64,000 bases of DNA from Enchytraeus crypticus (GCA_905160935.1 CAJHZI010000428.1:936001-1000000), one strand, 5' to 3'; positions 1 through 14,100 are shown, counted from the stretch's first letter. Notes: generated by a model from the sequence alone, not told the origin. Made by a program: numbers and translations.

Positions 1-89
1 GTATAGAATAGAAAATATTTCTTAATTTTACGGTCGCAAGAAAATGCTTTTTAAATAAAGGTTTTATTATTTAAATGATTGTAAAGTTT

Positions 90-300
90 CATTCCGAAAC
101 TGAGGAAGACAACAGACATCCACCCCAGAAGCAATTTTTTCTCAAGCTGTACGTTAAATAAGTTATGGATAAGGCAAAACCTTTTGTAAAGAGATTATCT
201 CTTTGATCATTGTTGTATTGTTTATAGATTGTCAAAGCAGATTGTGAGTAGGAATATGTACCTTGAACATGACACTCCATTGAACACAGAAAGAACATTA
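90..300 (+). mobile_element. Repeat family D, degenerate copy
   Basis: Shares with the better copies the block CTGAGGAAG...AAGCTGT...GTTATGGATAAGGC and the end GAGTAGGAATATGTACCTTGAAC. Family D is a dispersed, apparently non-autonomous repeat present about ten times in the window. Confidence 0.6.
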
Positions 301-630
301 GAACAAAAATTTATTAAAATTTTGTTTGCGTTATTCGGACCCTTCTAAATATACACACTCTGCTCTATTTTAGTATTTAATACTACAGTGATTATATTAT
401 TTAATCTTTAAGAATCTAATGTTTGAGTAAAAATAGTTTGGCATAGGCTTATATGAGGCTTATTTTTCAGCTGTTTTGTGATTGCTGATAATGTTTATTG
501 TTTACATAAACTTCTGCAATTTATCAATTACTGTACGTTTACGTTGATGACGTGTGTCGCATTTCTTTGATTTCTTATAAATTAACACATTATTTGTATG
601 CCATTATGAGGTTAAAATAGTTAATTTTAA

Positions 631-762
631 CCAGTGGAGCCAGTGGCGAAGTCGGTAAGATGTTCGACCGCGTATCAGTAGGTGCGGGTTCAAATCCTAG
701 GCTCGCCCGTCACTGACATCGCTTTCGAGTGAGGAAACTAACGTTAACCTTAGCTTTTTAAC
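631..762 (+). mobile_element. tRNA-derived SINE (family S), near full copy
   Basis: Pol III box A TGGCGAAGTCGG (644-655) and box B GGTTCAAATCC (687-697) are spaced as in a tRNA, followed by a non-tRNA body GGCTCGCCCGTCACTGACAT and tail GAGGAAACTAACGTTAACCT. Seven copies share box B, body and tail. It does not fold to a mature tRNA by eye, so I call it a SINE. Confidence 0.8.
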
Positions 763-1394
763 TTTAACCAAACTTTAATCGTGCAAACGTTCATAAAGCG
801 AAGCATGATATTCATAAAATGATCACTGTATAGGGTAGACGGTACCTGGCGCCTAGCTCTAAAGGGGTATCAGAATCATGAGAGGTCACTGCCAAAAGTT
901 TAAAATACGCCTCCATGTATATAACGCTTGTAGGGCAAAGAGCTAATTCCATTGTGCTGTTAAATAAGTGGTCTTTATACGCGAGCTAGAGCGAAATAGA
1001 GTTTAAATATGTCAATTCAGAAATTCTTGTTAAATCATAGTTCTTCTTTTAAACTTTGCTAGTAGCTTATATTATTAATTATACTAAAATATCTAAGTAA
1101 AAAATTGCATGTGGAGACGGAAAACAGTTGACATAATTAAGTTAATTTTTCGATCATATACATTATGAAACTTATGTTATTAAGTAGTTTATCGGTTGTC
1201 TGAAAATTATATATAATAACAATTTATTAGAAGCCATTGAAATAAATTAAAATACAAAAGGAACCTGCAATTAATGTTAATATTGAACAGGGGTAGGAAT
1301 AAGAACACTTGATATAACCTGAGCGTCAATAAGTAATACTAAGCAACGTCACTTTTGGTTTGTACTTGGATTTGAGACTTCTGTGGTAAAGAAA

Positions 1395-1525
1395 CTGGTA
1401 AAGCTAAGGTTAACGTCAGTTTTCTCACTCGAAAGCGATATCAATGACGGGTGAGCCCAGAATTTGAACCCAACACATACTGATCCGCGGTCGAATATAT
1501 TACCGACATCGCCACTGGCTCCAGC
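1395..1525 (-). mobile_element. tRNA-derived SINE (family S)
   Basis: Reverse-strand copy with body, box B (reads GGGTTCAAATT on the element strand) and head. It abuts a second, inverted partial head, forming a perfect 15-bp inverted repeat at 1506-1520/1523-1537. Confidence 0.78.
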
Positions 1526-1958
1526 CAGTGGCGATGTGGAACACAGAATGTTGGTACTTTTGAATTAATTACAGTCACTTGCTCTTGTAAGTTTAATCTT
1601 ATATCTCCTCTATTCGTAATTGATGCGCTATAAATAGTAAATAGTATTTATAACATTACAATGCAATATGAATTAACGAACACAACAAACACATCAATTA
1701 CACAAGAACATTATCTATCAGCAGGGCAACGGCGTGTGTTGAACGATGCGGACAGCGATAATATCACGCTGAACGTCGGTCGCTTTATGGGCACAGAACT
1801 TAAGATTTGTTAACAGCCGAGGTTGTTATATTTCAGGTCATCGTAGTCTACGTCATAGTCAGACAGGCGCTTTGTAACCGACCTATAAAACCAACGAAAA
1901 GCAAACATATAGCCCAACGTTGCATTAAATTGTCTTCATGGGAAGCTCAAGCATAATA

Positions 1959-2055
1959 GGTATAAATAGCCCATCATAGGGGTATTATCAGCCCATACTA
2001 AAGTGGTATAAGTAGCCTATCAGAGGGGGCATTATCATCCCAGCATAAACGGGTA
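1959..2055. repeat. Imperfect 23-24-bp tandem repeat
   Basis: About four degenerate units of the type GGTATAAATAGCCCATCATA follow one another. No coding or regulatory meaning can be read. Confidence 0.55.
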
Positions 2056-2202
2056 TGAGGTTTCTGTACGTAGGTTGAAAGTGACAGTCACTGAGCAGTT
2101 TATTGGTGTACAGTATTCAGGTACGGCTGATTTGGTGTTAGTATAGTCAATGCTTACAGTTAACAGCAAAAATTTAGATATCCAGCATGAAAAAAAACAT
2201 TA

Positions 2203-2325
2203 TCTTCTCTTAGTGCTCTGTCTATTTTCAGGGTCATGGTATATAACTCATTCACTCGATCTTTTCTGTATTCCCCTTTCCTTTTCATATCCACGCGGAA
2301 AGTTAAGATGTCATTGTCATAGTTA
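2203..2325 (-). mobile_element. LINE family C, 3' end fragment
   Basis: Degenerate copy of the 3' end seen intact at 28134: GGGTCATGGTATATAACTCA and the TCATATCCAC block. Confidence 0.6.
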
Positions 2326-2762
2326 CTAAGAGTAATTATTTAAATTTCCGGCAGGAAAAATATTAATATCATCTAATTTAAGTAGATCATCTCATTGTTA
2401 TCATATCAATTGAAAATGGGCTATTTAAATAATAATAATTAATTACAATAGGCTAAAACTAATAAACTAAAAAAATTTAAAAAAATTAGAATTTATATAG
2501 GCTTAGATTTTATTAATTCCATGAGATGCAAAAGCTAATTAAAATTTTTTCAAAATAATGCAATATGAAAATGTACATAAAATTGTGCAAAATAGTTGAA
2601 AACCGCAGCATACATCTACTGCATACATTCTTATTGCTAATATATAATTTGTAAATTATATTAAATAGGTCTATAATATATGGTTAAACTATCTTTATAA
2701 TGTTTTACAACGGTATACATTCGCACTTATTCCCAGGTATGAGGTACTTAATCACACCAACG

Positions 2763-2838
2763 ACATCGCCACTAGCTGGAGCCAGTGGCGATATCACTTT
2801 CAAGTTAAGAAACTGACGTTAACATTCGCTTTCAGGTC
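2763..2838 (+). mobile_element. SINE family S with internal deletion and inverted head
   Basis: A short reversed head (GACATCGCCACTAGCT) is followed by a forward head (GGAGCCAGTGGCGATATCAC) and then directly by the tail (AGAAACTGACGTTAAC). The A-to-B box core is missing. Confidence 0.65.
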
Positions 2839-2985
2839 CCACAAAGAGCACCCCGACTATTAACTAGTTAAACCCTTCACAAATTAAGCTTATCCATATA
2901 TTAATTTCATACAGCATAGACCTTGAGAATAGTAAGCCTACGGATTCTGAGGTGGTTTCCGTTGCCTTCTTCAGTTCTTGTATAA
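2834..2985 (-). mobile_element. Repeat family D, degenerate copy
   Basis: Contains the reversed family-D blocks TTAAACCCTTCACAAA and GATTCTGAGGTGGTTTCC followed by TTGCCTTC. Confidence 0.6.
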
Positions 2986-3092
2986 ATAATATAGCTACTG
3001 CATTATTGACAATATCTATATTAACTATATCATCAACTATACTAATATGTACAACTATATTTAAACTATGCGATCGTCGTGTTTAGGAGAAA

Positions 3093-3168
3093 ATGTTCTT
3101 CAATATGTTCTGCTCTATGCTGATTTTCTCTTCGCTCGTGTTAATTACACAAACCACCTTTGTGCAGG
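3093..3168 (+). CDS. Exon 1: start codon and signal peptide
   Basis: The ATG opens [20 protein letters not shown], a hydrophobic leader followed by a polar TTFVQ cleavage zone. The exon ends after one base of a Gly codon (phase 1) at a good donor, G|GTAAGA. An AG at 3085-3086 just before GAGAAAATG could be the acceptor of a 5' UTR intron, so the transcription start may lie further upstream. Confidence 0.8.
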
Positions 3169-3326
3169 GTAAGAATTAATATAAATAAGTATATAAATTA
3201 GTTGGTTTAATTAGCTTTATTTATTTCATTGTGTTGTGCGTTGGCATCTGCTGATGCATAATCTGCTAAATATATCCCTGACATTATTGCCTCATGGTAG
3301 AAAATTGATCACTAAATTCTTAACGA

Positions 3327-3361
<35 letters not shown>

Positions 3362-6300
3362 GTTCAGTGACTGCTGGCAGGTCCATGGTATATAACTCCT
3401 CCACTCATCGCTATCTTCGTTTTCATCTTCATATCCACATACGAGTGGATATTTAAATCATTTAACATATTCCTTTTGATATACCATTATTCTTATAACT
3501 GATCTATTTGCTTGATATCATGGATTTCAATTAATTTGACTACACTGTTTATATTGTATAAATGTATGTATTTAAGGTTGCATTGTATTTAGAAATTGCT
3601 ACAAACGAGAAATTGCTTAAACGAATGGAAAAGTCTCAAATAGCGGGTTGATTGATGGATTATTTGATGTAGGATAGCGAGGATTTGAGAAAGTCTATTC
3701 GTATTCCGACCCGAACTAAACTAGGATTCAAAAAGCTGGTAAAGCTAAGGTTAACGTCAGTTTCCTCACTCGAAAGCAATGTCCGTGACGGGCCAGCCCA
3801 GGATTTGAACCCGCACCAAGGGATGATGATGACGATAATGCTGATGAAATGTTTGTATTTTAGGTGTGTGCACAAACTTCCAATGGCCTTGTAACAACGG
3901 GAATTGCATCCCATACTACTCACAATGCGACGAGATAGAGGATTGCAGTGACTATAGCGATGAGTTATCAACAACTTGTTCAGCCGGACAAGGTTCTTCA
4001 GAATTCTGTGCAATTAAATTTGATATGATTTATATAGAAATTGTCAAATCTTTCAGCTAAATGTGCAAACATAGAAGACGTAACTTTAAAGGGAAAGAGA
4101 ACTATGTTTATTTCGATACACTCAAAATATACAGTGACATACACAAACAAGGCCTTCAAAGAGGTCACAAGTAACCTGTCTAGTTGACCACCCCAAAATC
4201 AAAAAAAAATTGAAAAATAACTAGGAAATCGGTATAAACATGCAATGCAAGTAAAAGAAATAACAGTTGATAAAGTTTGAAATAATAGCAACAGGAATTT
4301 AAAAAGAGATTGCTTCAGAGAGTTTGAGAGATTACTTAAAAGGAAAATGTTTGTAGCTGGTTTATATAGAAATTAGCAAATCTCTCAGCTAAAAGTGAAA
4401 GTATATTATATGTTGCTTAAAAGGGCAATGTTTGTACCTGTGCCATAAATTAGAAAATTAACTTAAACCTAAAGTAAGAAATGTCGAAGGTATTTCTGCT
4501 GAAATTTCAAATATATAAAGTATAACATCTTCCTGTTCATAATTCAGAACTCCAGTTATGTTTCATTGAATTATAAACTAATTTTTTAATACTGAAAATT
4601 CTTATAAAATAATACGATTTCTTTCCAATATTTTAATTTGCTCTAGAGACATAAATTTTTAATTTTTGTGAAAAATAGTATAATTGAAGATTTATCTATT
4701 TTTAGGTTACATTGAGAGTGAGTACTTAGTTCTAATGACTCGCACGGATTCATCAGACAATCAGCTCTATCAGATAGAGGTCTCCACTGGAAGGGTTAGA
4801 CGACTAAACAATTCTGTGGGTGTGCCCTACAGCGCTGCCATTGACAAGCAGACTCAGAATGTATACTACGGATCTGATAGTGGCAGGTCCTCCTACGATA
4901 TGAAGGTTTTTGATTGGGCGACAAAAACCAGTTCTGTCGTCTTTGGCGATGTCAACCCGTGTAAGTATATATCAACTCTAAGGCGTCTCTTTATGGACAC
5001 TAGAGTAGTCTCTCACAACCTTCCTCCTTCACCAATCACGATCCATGGCGAGATCATATACATCACCACCCGCAAGACTAAATTTAGTATCTATTAAACT
5101 TAAATCTTTACTATATTGTCTTATTAAATTATACTTATTTCCTATACCTATTTTAGTTTATATTTTATTATTTATCTATTTCTAATGACAAATCCTGAGG
5201 TGATTTGAATCCTCGTGGGTTCGAATCCCGGCCGCGCTGATCTGAGAGTAAAATCTCGTACATTCACTGGACTGGTTACACGGAAAATGGTATAAATTGC
5301 CTAACGGATTAAACATGTGGTTTTAAAAGTGATAGATATCAACATAGTTGATTATTCACTATAATGCGTGTTTACTATTCTTAATTTATTTCGTGTTAAC
5401 CTGTGTCTCAGTGCTTTCCTTGTTGGTGTGTTTCGGGTAATCTTATCATATGTCCTTCCTATTCCAACTTAACCTTTATTTTCATAAGATTTCACTCCAA
5501 GGAGTTTAAATAAGCGGTTAGTAAGCTTTACAGGAAAACCTTCACTTTAGTAAATCAATCAATAAGCATTTAACGTCCGCTTCCTCTCCATAAGGCAATG
5601 TCATGAGCTTCTCTTGCAGACTCTACACAAACAAACATTAGATCAGTTATTAGTTAAATAGATTTATGTATAAATTGGATTTATGGATATTGACAAATTA
5701 TTATAGTTCGCGTCCATAAAGAAGTTTTATGGCCCTTGTTGTGTATGGGTTATTAAGAATAGACAGATCGTTAACTGTTCCTGTCATTCGAGACGATTAA
5801 GCAAGAGGTGGGAAGGCAACGGGAAAACACATCATTAGCTTTATTGATTTTTTATATTTTAGTAAAAACATCAATCTAATTTTTATCTATAAAACAGTTG
5901 TTACATTTTTTGTATTTCGAAATAATTTGTATGTATCAATTTAAATGTAACTAGCGAGGTATCATTATCCTACATGTACCTTATTACTATATCTTGAAGA
6001 GGTATAAATGTGTCTTAAATTAAAACTGAAACTGAAACTGAGCAGTTTAAAGTGAAACCAACATCCATGCCAGGATCTCTCACTTGTATTTCAATATGTT
6101 CAACCATTGGAAAGTTGTGAGAACATCTCAATGTAATTTAATTGTTTGAGAAAAATGAAGAGCTATGGACATTTTATTGCATTATATTTCTCAAGACTTA
6201 CCAGTTATTACCACACTACGTTGCAGATAATTATTCTTCTATCGACGGTTTCGCCTTCAACTCCAATGGAGGGGGATATTTCTATATAAGCATCGGTCGC

Positions 6301-7760
6301 GACATATTGGAATACAACATAGCGGCTCAATCACATCGAGTTATACACAATAATTCCGACCCTTACAATCTAGTGTACGACGAGCAACTCAAGCAAGTAT
6401 CATGTTATTTGCTGTATTGTTATGGTATTGTTATTGTATTGGTATGGTATTGTTGTAGTATTGTTGTAGTATTGTTATAGTATTGTTGTAGTATTGTTGT
6501 CTACAACAATACTATATTGTTATAGTATTGTTATAGTATTGTTGTAGTATTGTTATAGTATTGTTATAGTATTGTTATAGTACTGCTGTAGTATTGTTGT
6601 AGTATTGTTATAGTATTGCTGTAGTATTGCTATAGTATTGTTGTAGTATTGTTATAGTATTGTTATAGTATTGTTGTAGTATTGTTGTAGTATTGTTATA
6701 GTATTGTTATAGTATTGCTGTAGTATTGTTGTAGTATTGTTATAGTATTGCTGTAGTATTGCTATAGTATTGTTGTAGTATTGTTATAGTATTGTTATAG
6801 TATTGTTGTAGTATTGTTATAGTATTGTTATAGTATTGTTGTAGTATTGTTGTAGTATTGTTGTAGTATTGTTATAGTATTGCTGTAGTATTGTTGTAGT
6901 ATTGTTTTAGTATTGTTATAGTATTGTTGTAGTATTGTTATAGTATTGTTGTAGTATTGTTGTAGTATTGTTGTAGTATTGTTATAGTATTGTTATGACA
7001 TTGCTATTGTATTGTTGTAAGTTCAAATTTTATTTAGTTTAATTTTTCATTCACGCTATATTATTATAGTAGGCCTTGTAACAAAGTCTATCTAGCATTA
7101 ATTCTATAGGCCTACTTGAAATTTGTAAAATTTAATACAAATGTCTTGTAGATTACTGAGTCATTATAATTTGAAAATACTATATGCGGGAGGGATAAGG
7201 TGCATTTCGGTAATCCTATAGACCTTTTACAAAAGGTGTCTACTTTAAAAAAATTACCATATATTTTGCATGATAATTTCATGATAAATTAATATTAGCC
7301 TTTTACTGTTACTCTGATTTTTAGGACCGAGATTAATTTAAGCTGTTTGATATTGCAGCAATCTATACTGGTGTGACGTGGGGAGTTATTTACTAGGAAT
7401 CTACAGGATATCTGTTGGAGATGTGATTGGTGATCCAGTGAGTGTGGTGACCGACGTAGATGAACCATATTGTCTTGCAATAGATTTCTCAAGTAAGATT
7501 AAACCGTTCTTTATCTAATATATGTATACTTATATATATATATATGTATGTATATATATATATATTATATATATATATATATATATATCTTATAGCACTG
7601 CCTAGTTATAGGTCCATTGTATATAACGCCTCCACTCATTTCTACCTTCCGTTTTCCTCTTCATGTCCACATACGAGTGGATCTTTAAGTCATCTAACAT
7701 ACCTTTAAATATACCATTATTCTCGAGGGATTCTCCTTATTACGATTACGATGAATATAG

Positions 7761-7827
<67 letters not shown>

Positions 7828-9945
7828 CATATTTGGGTTCATATCCTGGGCGCGTCGTCATTGCTATGTACCTCGAGAGCGGATCAGATTTTAACACCGG
7901 CTAATAATTTCTTAATAATTTCGCTTAATAATTTCTTCATAATTTCTTAATAATTTCTTAATAATTTCTTAATAATTTTGCTTAATAATTTCTTAATAAT
8001 TTCTTAATAATTTCGCTTAATAATTTCTTAATAATTTCTTAATAATTTCTTAATAATTTCTTAATAATTTCTTAATATTTTCTTAATAATTTCTTAATAA
8101 TTTTGCATAATAATTTTTTAATAATTTCTTAATAATATCGCTTAATAATTTCTTAATAATTTTGCTTAATAATTTCTTAATAATTTCTTAATAATTTTTT
8201 CATAATTTCTTAATAATTTAGCTTAATAATTTGTTGCAGTTGGAGTGCTGTATTGGATTGATTCCTATGCTGGCTTGCTGGAATCGATTAATTTGGACGG
8301 ATCAAACAGGCAACGACTGCTAACTCTCCAGCCTGGGCCATACTTCTCTCTAGTAGTAACAGAAAATCATTTCTACTATGCTATAAATGCTGGCAGGTGG
8401 GTTACATAATAGTTCTTGTAATATGTGTCGTATAAGCTAGACATTTATTCATCATCATCATCATCATCCTTCCTTGAATACCAGTTTAACCAGGGTCGGG
8501 ATACAAATAGACTGTCTCAAATCCTCTCTGTCCTACATCATATCAGCAGTCAATCCCATATTTGAGACTTCCATTCGTTTATATTTTTGTAGCAATTTCT
8601 GGAGCCTAGGCGCCCACCAAACGAATGCTTTTCTGACGTTGGTATGGATCTTAATGCTTTAGTCGCCTTCGACGACATGTGCAGTCACCGGTTAGTCAAT
8701 TCTTCAAACAAGTCGGACACAACAAGGGGAAAGTCTACTAAGTTATTAATTTATGAAAAATAATTGTATAATATGTCGTTACGTAGTCAGTGGTAAGATA
8801 AGTTTATCAGACGTTCATTTACGCATGAAAGGTTCAGAAGCTCAACTCGATATATCTTTACAAGTGTTGTCTATGGATTCAATTCTATCATTGCTGCTTT
8901 AAACGAATACCAGTTTAAGACAGAAATAATCCAGTTACGATGTTGACTTAAAGACAACATCAATTTTTAATTAATTTTTCTAGCCATCCTTCCATAATTT
9001 AATTTTTTATTTTCTTTTTATTTTGATTTTTATAAAACATAATAGCTTTGTAATTATGTAGCTCTCAGCTCGCTGTTCATGGGATTGAGCGGAGAGGACT
9101 TGGACGTCATCGTTTTGCTAATCTGAGATTCAGAGCTGATGATCCCACAATAGCAAGCTATATAGTAAACCCGGGTAAAAAGAATTTCTGTAATTTTAAA
9201 AATTTCTCATTCAGAGCACTTGCAAAAGATGGAGATACTTTTAGACAAACTTCTAACAATTAAAGACTATGACTGACATCGAAATTAGTCGGATCGCTCA
9301 TAAATGCAAGCATGAATCACAAATATGTAGGCCTATGCCTATATTGACGGCAGGATATAACTTACCAGTCGGCCGAATTTTACAGATAATTTAAAGAATC
9401 TCGGCCGTACTCGTTTCAACAGAAAATCGTAACATAGTAAGCAATCCAACAATGTCTAAACGATGGTTCGCGAGGCGACATACGCAAAGGAGAACAGTCA
9501 CACATTTGATCCTTGTTTGAAATATATTACTTCGAAGAATTTGGATATAAAATATTTATTTCTAGGCCTACATCTTAAAAATAAAAAGGCAAGCTGCATC
9601 CAATTTAAAACCTAGTTTCATGATTTCCATAAACTCGTTAAAATGTTTTTCCTCCAATTATAATTCTTATAAACTTACTAGACGTTCCTGACATTGCCTT
9701 ATGGCGCGAAACGGAGCGTTAAATTATTATTTATTGATTGATTGATTGACTAGGCTCCTAATGTAGCCTATGTAGGCCTATTTTTTTGTCAAAATGTAGT
9801 ATATCTCGTATTGTACATCGCCAAATAGCCCCATAGTCTCACACTTTCATAAAATGATTACTATAACTTAATTTGAGCCATTAGTGGAAATCATCATCAA
9901 CTACAAAGTTACTAAATTAAATAGTCAATTGTGTTTAACTAATTA

Positions 9946-9996
<51 letters not shown>

Positions 9997-11133
9997 TTCT
10001 ATATATAAATTTATACATGTATATATGCGTTGGAACGCCTCGTGGCGCATTGGGAAGAGAGAGAGAACTGTGTTTATTGAAGTACACATACAAGTATACA
10101 TACAATCACAAGGTCATCAAAGAGGGTATATATACCCTATCTAGTTGACAGCCAGCAAACACGCAAAATCAGCCAAACATACATGTGCATTTAAAATTAG
10201 CAAGAGTTACTAGCGAAAAGCTGTACCGACTAACCGGCGTGCAAGTTCGAAAAACTGTTGTACAACAATTGACGGCATAAAAATCAAACTACAATTATTG
10301 AAGCAAGCAACCTAAGTAAAGACAGAAATAGCATGATAATTGCCAACATTAATATGTATTTATCATTACAAAATACTAATTAAATAGCTTTTGTATCTCT
10401 TGTTGAATAAGTTCAAAGATTTACTATTACGAATTTCTAAGGGAACATTATTCCAAATCATCACACAATTAAAAATATAAGATTTGAAGAAAAGCTTGCT
10501 ATTATTAGAAAATATATAATTAGTGCTCGACAGTCTAGTATTGTAATAACGATTTTGATGGAGAGAATTAATGATGTCACGAATTGCCGTAGACATAATA
10601 CCGTCAAAATTAATACACTTATAAATTAATTTACTTATAAAAAGTACATAGAGTTGAGATACAGGTAAAGTATTGAAATTAGCGTATAATTCTTTGACAT
10701 TACAAAACCTGGATTTATTTTGTAGAGTTCGTAAAATTCTATTACAGGAATAGTGCAGAGGCTATAATAACTTAGAGGTTGTTTTTCCATAAATTGCTAT
10801 ACCATATTGAATGCGCGAATAAACAAGAGAAAAATAAAGATTTTTACGGCATTCCTGAGGTATGTAGGTGAGAGCTGAGGTATGTAGGTGAGAGCTCGCC
10901 TCTTGAATGAGAGTACGCGGGTTGGATACTACGTAACATCGTGGGTTTTTCTTCCAAGGGGCGAATAAATACCTAGTCGTGTACACTTGGTGGTGTCAGG
11001 CTTATGAAGTCAGCCGACCTTAATGTTCCATTTCCTATTTAGTCTCCTCCGTATCGACCCCGAATGCACGCTAAGCGGAAGTTTATTATTTATTTATATA
11101 TAGATTTATAATTGATATACTATATTACGTACA

Positions 11134-11194
<61 letters not shown>

Positions 11195-14100
11195 GTATAG
11201 GTCTCTATGTTTGAATGACGAGAGAGCATTTAAATTATGTTTATTACACAGCAACCTGCATGAAAGACTACAAGCACTGTGCGGGAGCTGGGTGTGTCTA
11301 CATCTATGATATCTGTGACGGTGTTAATAACTGCGCTGATGGGAGCGACGAGATGTCGCCACTTTGTACTAATGGAACTAAAGGTAATCAGTTGAATTCA
11401 ATAAAAGTATTAGTTGTGAATTTTAATTTCTGGTTTAATATTGCCCGAAACATTATTGGGTTCATTTTAATGCGTTATCAGCCGATTGAAATGTTGCTTT
11501 GCCAGAAAGTTGTTTGACAGCGGATTAGTATTTGTAAGATTCAAATCCAGTGTTTCTCCTGTAGATGGCATGCTATCAAGCATGAAACTGACATTAAAAA
11601 TCTTGACTAAAGAAGTACACTTAAAATTATATAATTTTTTCCAATTATTTTATACATGTCTGCTTTAATACTTTTTTCTATACATTATGGCTCAATATAC
11701 AAGTATTAGCCTTAAAATATAAAATTGTTAAATGCTACCATGCAGTTAAATTTTTGTGATAAAAACCAATTAAATGACCTTATAAATACCCCAAGTCATT
11801 CATTCCTCTCGGTGGCTTAAAACCGACCTTGCTTCTTTTGACAAAAATTTGCAATATCATTAACGATAACCTTGCCGTAGTCCTCTGCTGGACTAATAAT
11901 AAACAAAAACAGGATTTTAGGGTATATAGAATTTTTTTCTCAGGGAATGGCGTCCCTGCTGAGTAAATGTTAGTCGAAGCTGAGGAAGGTAAAGGGGGCC
12001 CACCTCGTCAAATGCAGAATCCCCCAAGAATAATGGTTTATCAAAAGCTATGATGTAGATGGCTTAAAGATCTAAGCGTATGTGGACGTGAAGATTAAAA
12101 CGAAAAACAGACTAGAGTGGGGGCGCTTTATACCATGGACCTGCCAGTAGGCAGTGCACTAAGAGAGAGTGAGTGTGAGAGATAGATTGTTAATAGCAGC
12201 CTGGTGGATACTCTTCTCTGAATTTCCTCCTTTTCATTAATTAAACGTATACAAAATGTATACAATACCTTCAGCGTGAAGAACGTCATCTTTTGTCCAA
12301 TATACTTAATCTCTTCTTCGAATATTTTGCTAAATACTTACCTCGACATTTAAAAGATATAAGGCAACCTTTGAAACCCATAAATATTCTTATAGGTAAA
12401 GAATCTATCCGGTAATGATTTACTCATAGTTGCGCTGATATCGTCTCAAAAGTGATTTCAAGTAAGAGGTTTTTAGCAACGCTATGAATGTACTATTACA
12501 TTTTTTGCTTTAGCATTACTAACTTCTTTTTTGTCCATGTTTTTTAGTAATAAAATTTAAATAGAAAATCAAATTTATCGTTCTTAGGCTAAGAAATGCA
12601 TAAGCCACCTCCGTCCTATACATAGTCCTACAACAATAGGCTATATCTTGGTAAAATTATAACTCATTAAGAGCCTCCCGAAACTCTAAATACAAACTTT
12701 GAGCCTTTTAGTGCTACATACAATTTGATCTTTTACATTTTTGAGACAGTCTAATATTTCTTGCATTGTAGAATATTTGACAGAAAACTATTTGCTTGGG
12801 ATGGATATAAATCACAGAGCCCTGTATCAAATAGATCCAGAAACGGGAGATGTGGTTCACCTGAACGGTGTATCGATGGTTATACCAAACCAAATATCAG
12901 TTGACCCTGACAATTGCTTCGTATACTTTGGAGATGAAGAGCATAGAACTGTGCAGAGATATGACATAGAGAGCAAAACTCAAGATATTTTTTACCAGGA
13001 TTTTGGAGGTAATAAATATTTCTTAACTTAACTTGATTATACTGATTCAGGAACTTGCAAAGACTTGTAACACCAGTCAAGTCGTAATTTCATACCATAA
13101 TACATAAAGACGGTAAACAAATACAAACCTTTACAAGTTGATAGGCTTCAAAAAAGAACTTTGGAAAAACTAAACACTCAGCAACACATCACACACACAT
13201 ACGTATCTCACATATAAATCTACAGACATGTACACAACTGTGCAGACATACGCATACATGCAAATAGGTTAACTAAGGCGATAATATTTAAATAATTATT
13301 TCATAGTGCCTCGGAAATGTATGAACTACTATTTCAGTGCAAGTGACTGAAATGCGTACCGAGACGCAAGTAGAACTACAATCATGAAGGTCTACAACAC
13401 TTTATGGAATAAGCAATTTTGACTAACGTTTTAAAATAAGACAATTGTACAATAAAACAATTGTGTGCTCTTCATTTAATTAGACTAGGACTATTATTAG
13501 GACTATTACTATATTAATTAGACTAGGACTATTATTAGGACTATTACTATATTAATTAGACTAGGACTATTATTAGGACTATTACTATATTAATTAGACT
13601 AGGACTATTATTAGGACTATTACTATATTAATTAGACTAGGACTATTATTAGGACTATTACTATATTAATTAGACTAGGACTATTATTATTGACTATTTC
13701 TAATCTAGCAAATGACGTCTTTCATTTAATAACTTTAAATAATATGTAATAGTCAAATTGTACTAGTAAACTTTATTATAATCCATAGCGATTCATCGTT
13801 AGAAACTGGGCCACTATCAAATATTTGAAGTACATGTAAAACTATTAAGCAGTTGCTTTTGTAAAATGTTAGAATTTGTTTGTACTAGTCATTAACATTG
13901 ATTTTTTTAAAATTAAACCTTAGACAGTTCTTGTAAGCTACACGTTCATAAATGTCCATTTTCTAGTTTGGTTTTGTCAAAGCATTATTTACATTATTTA
14001 GTTGGCGAGATTCAGACTACTTGGTTTAGATATTCGTCAATATATGAAGTTGAGCTCTATCGGCTTCGGTTAATACTTTGCGGGTGACCATTTTGGAATA

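Larger units (their letters stand above)
1..3092. other. Upstream flank of the receptor gene
   Basis: No convincing coding exon. It contains repeat copies listed separately, a block of relatively normal base composition at about 1720-1900 with a TATAAAA at about 1885, and an imperfect tandem repeat. Whether the TATA motif is the promoter of the receptor, 1.2 kb from its ATG, cannot be told from sequence. Confidence 0.4.

Noticed and set aside
640..710. Possible tRNA gene with A and B boxes
   Set aside because: No acceptor or anticodon stem forms by eye, and the same unit with the same non-tRNA tail recurs across the window, so it is a SINE.
6403..8232. Regular short repeats that might suggest a CRISPR-like array
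   Set aside because: Units are contiguous with no unique spacers; they are minisatellites in introns of a eukaryotic gene.
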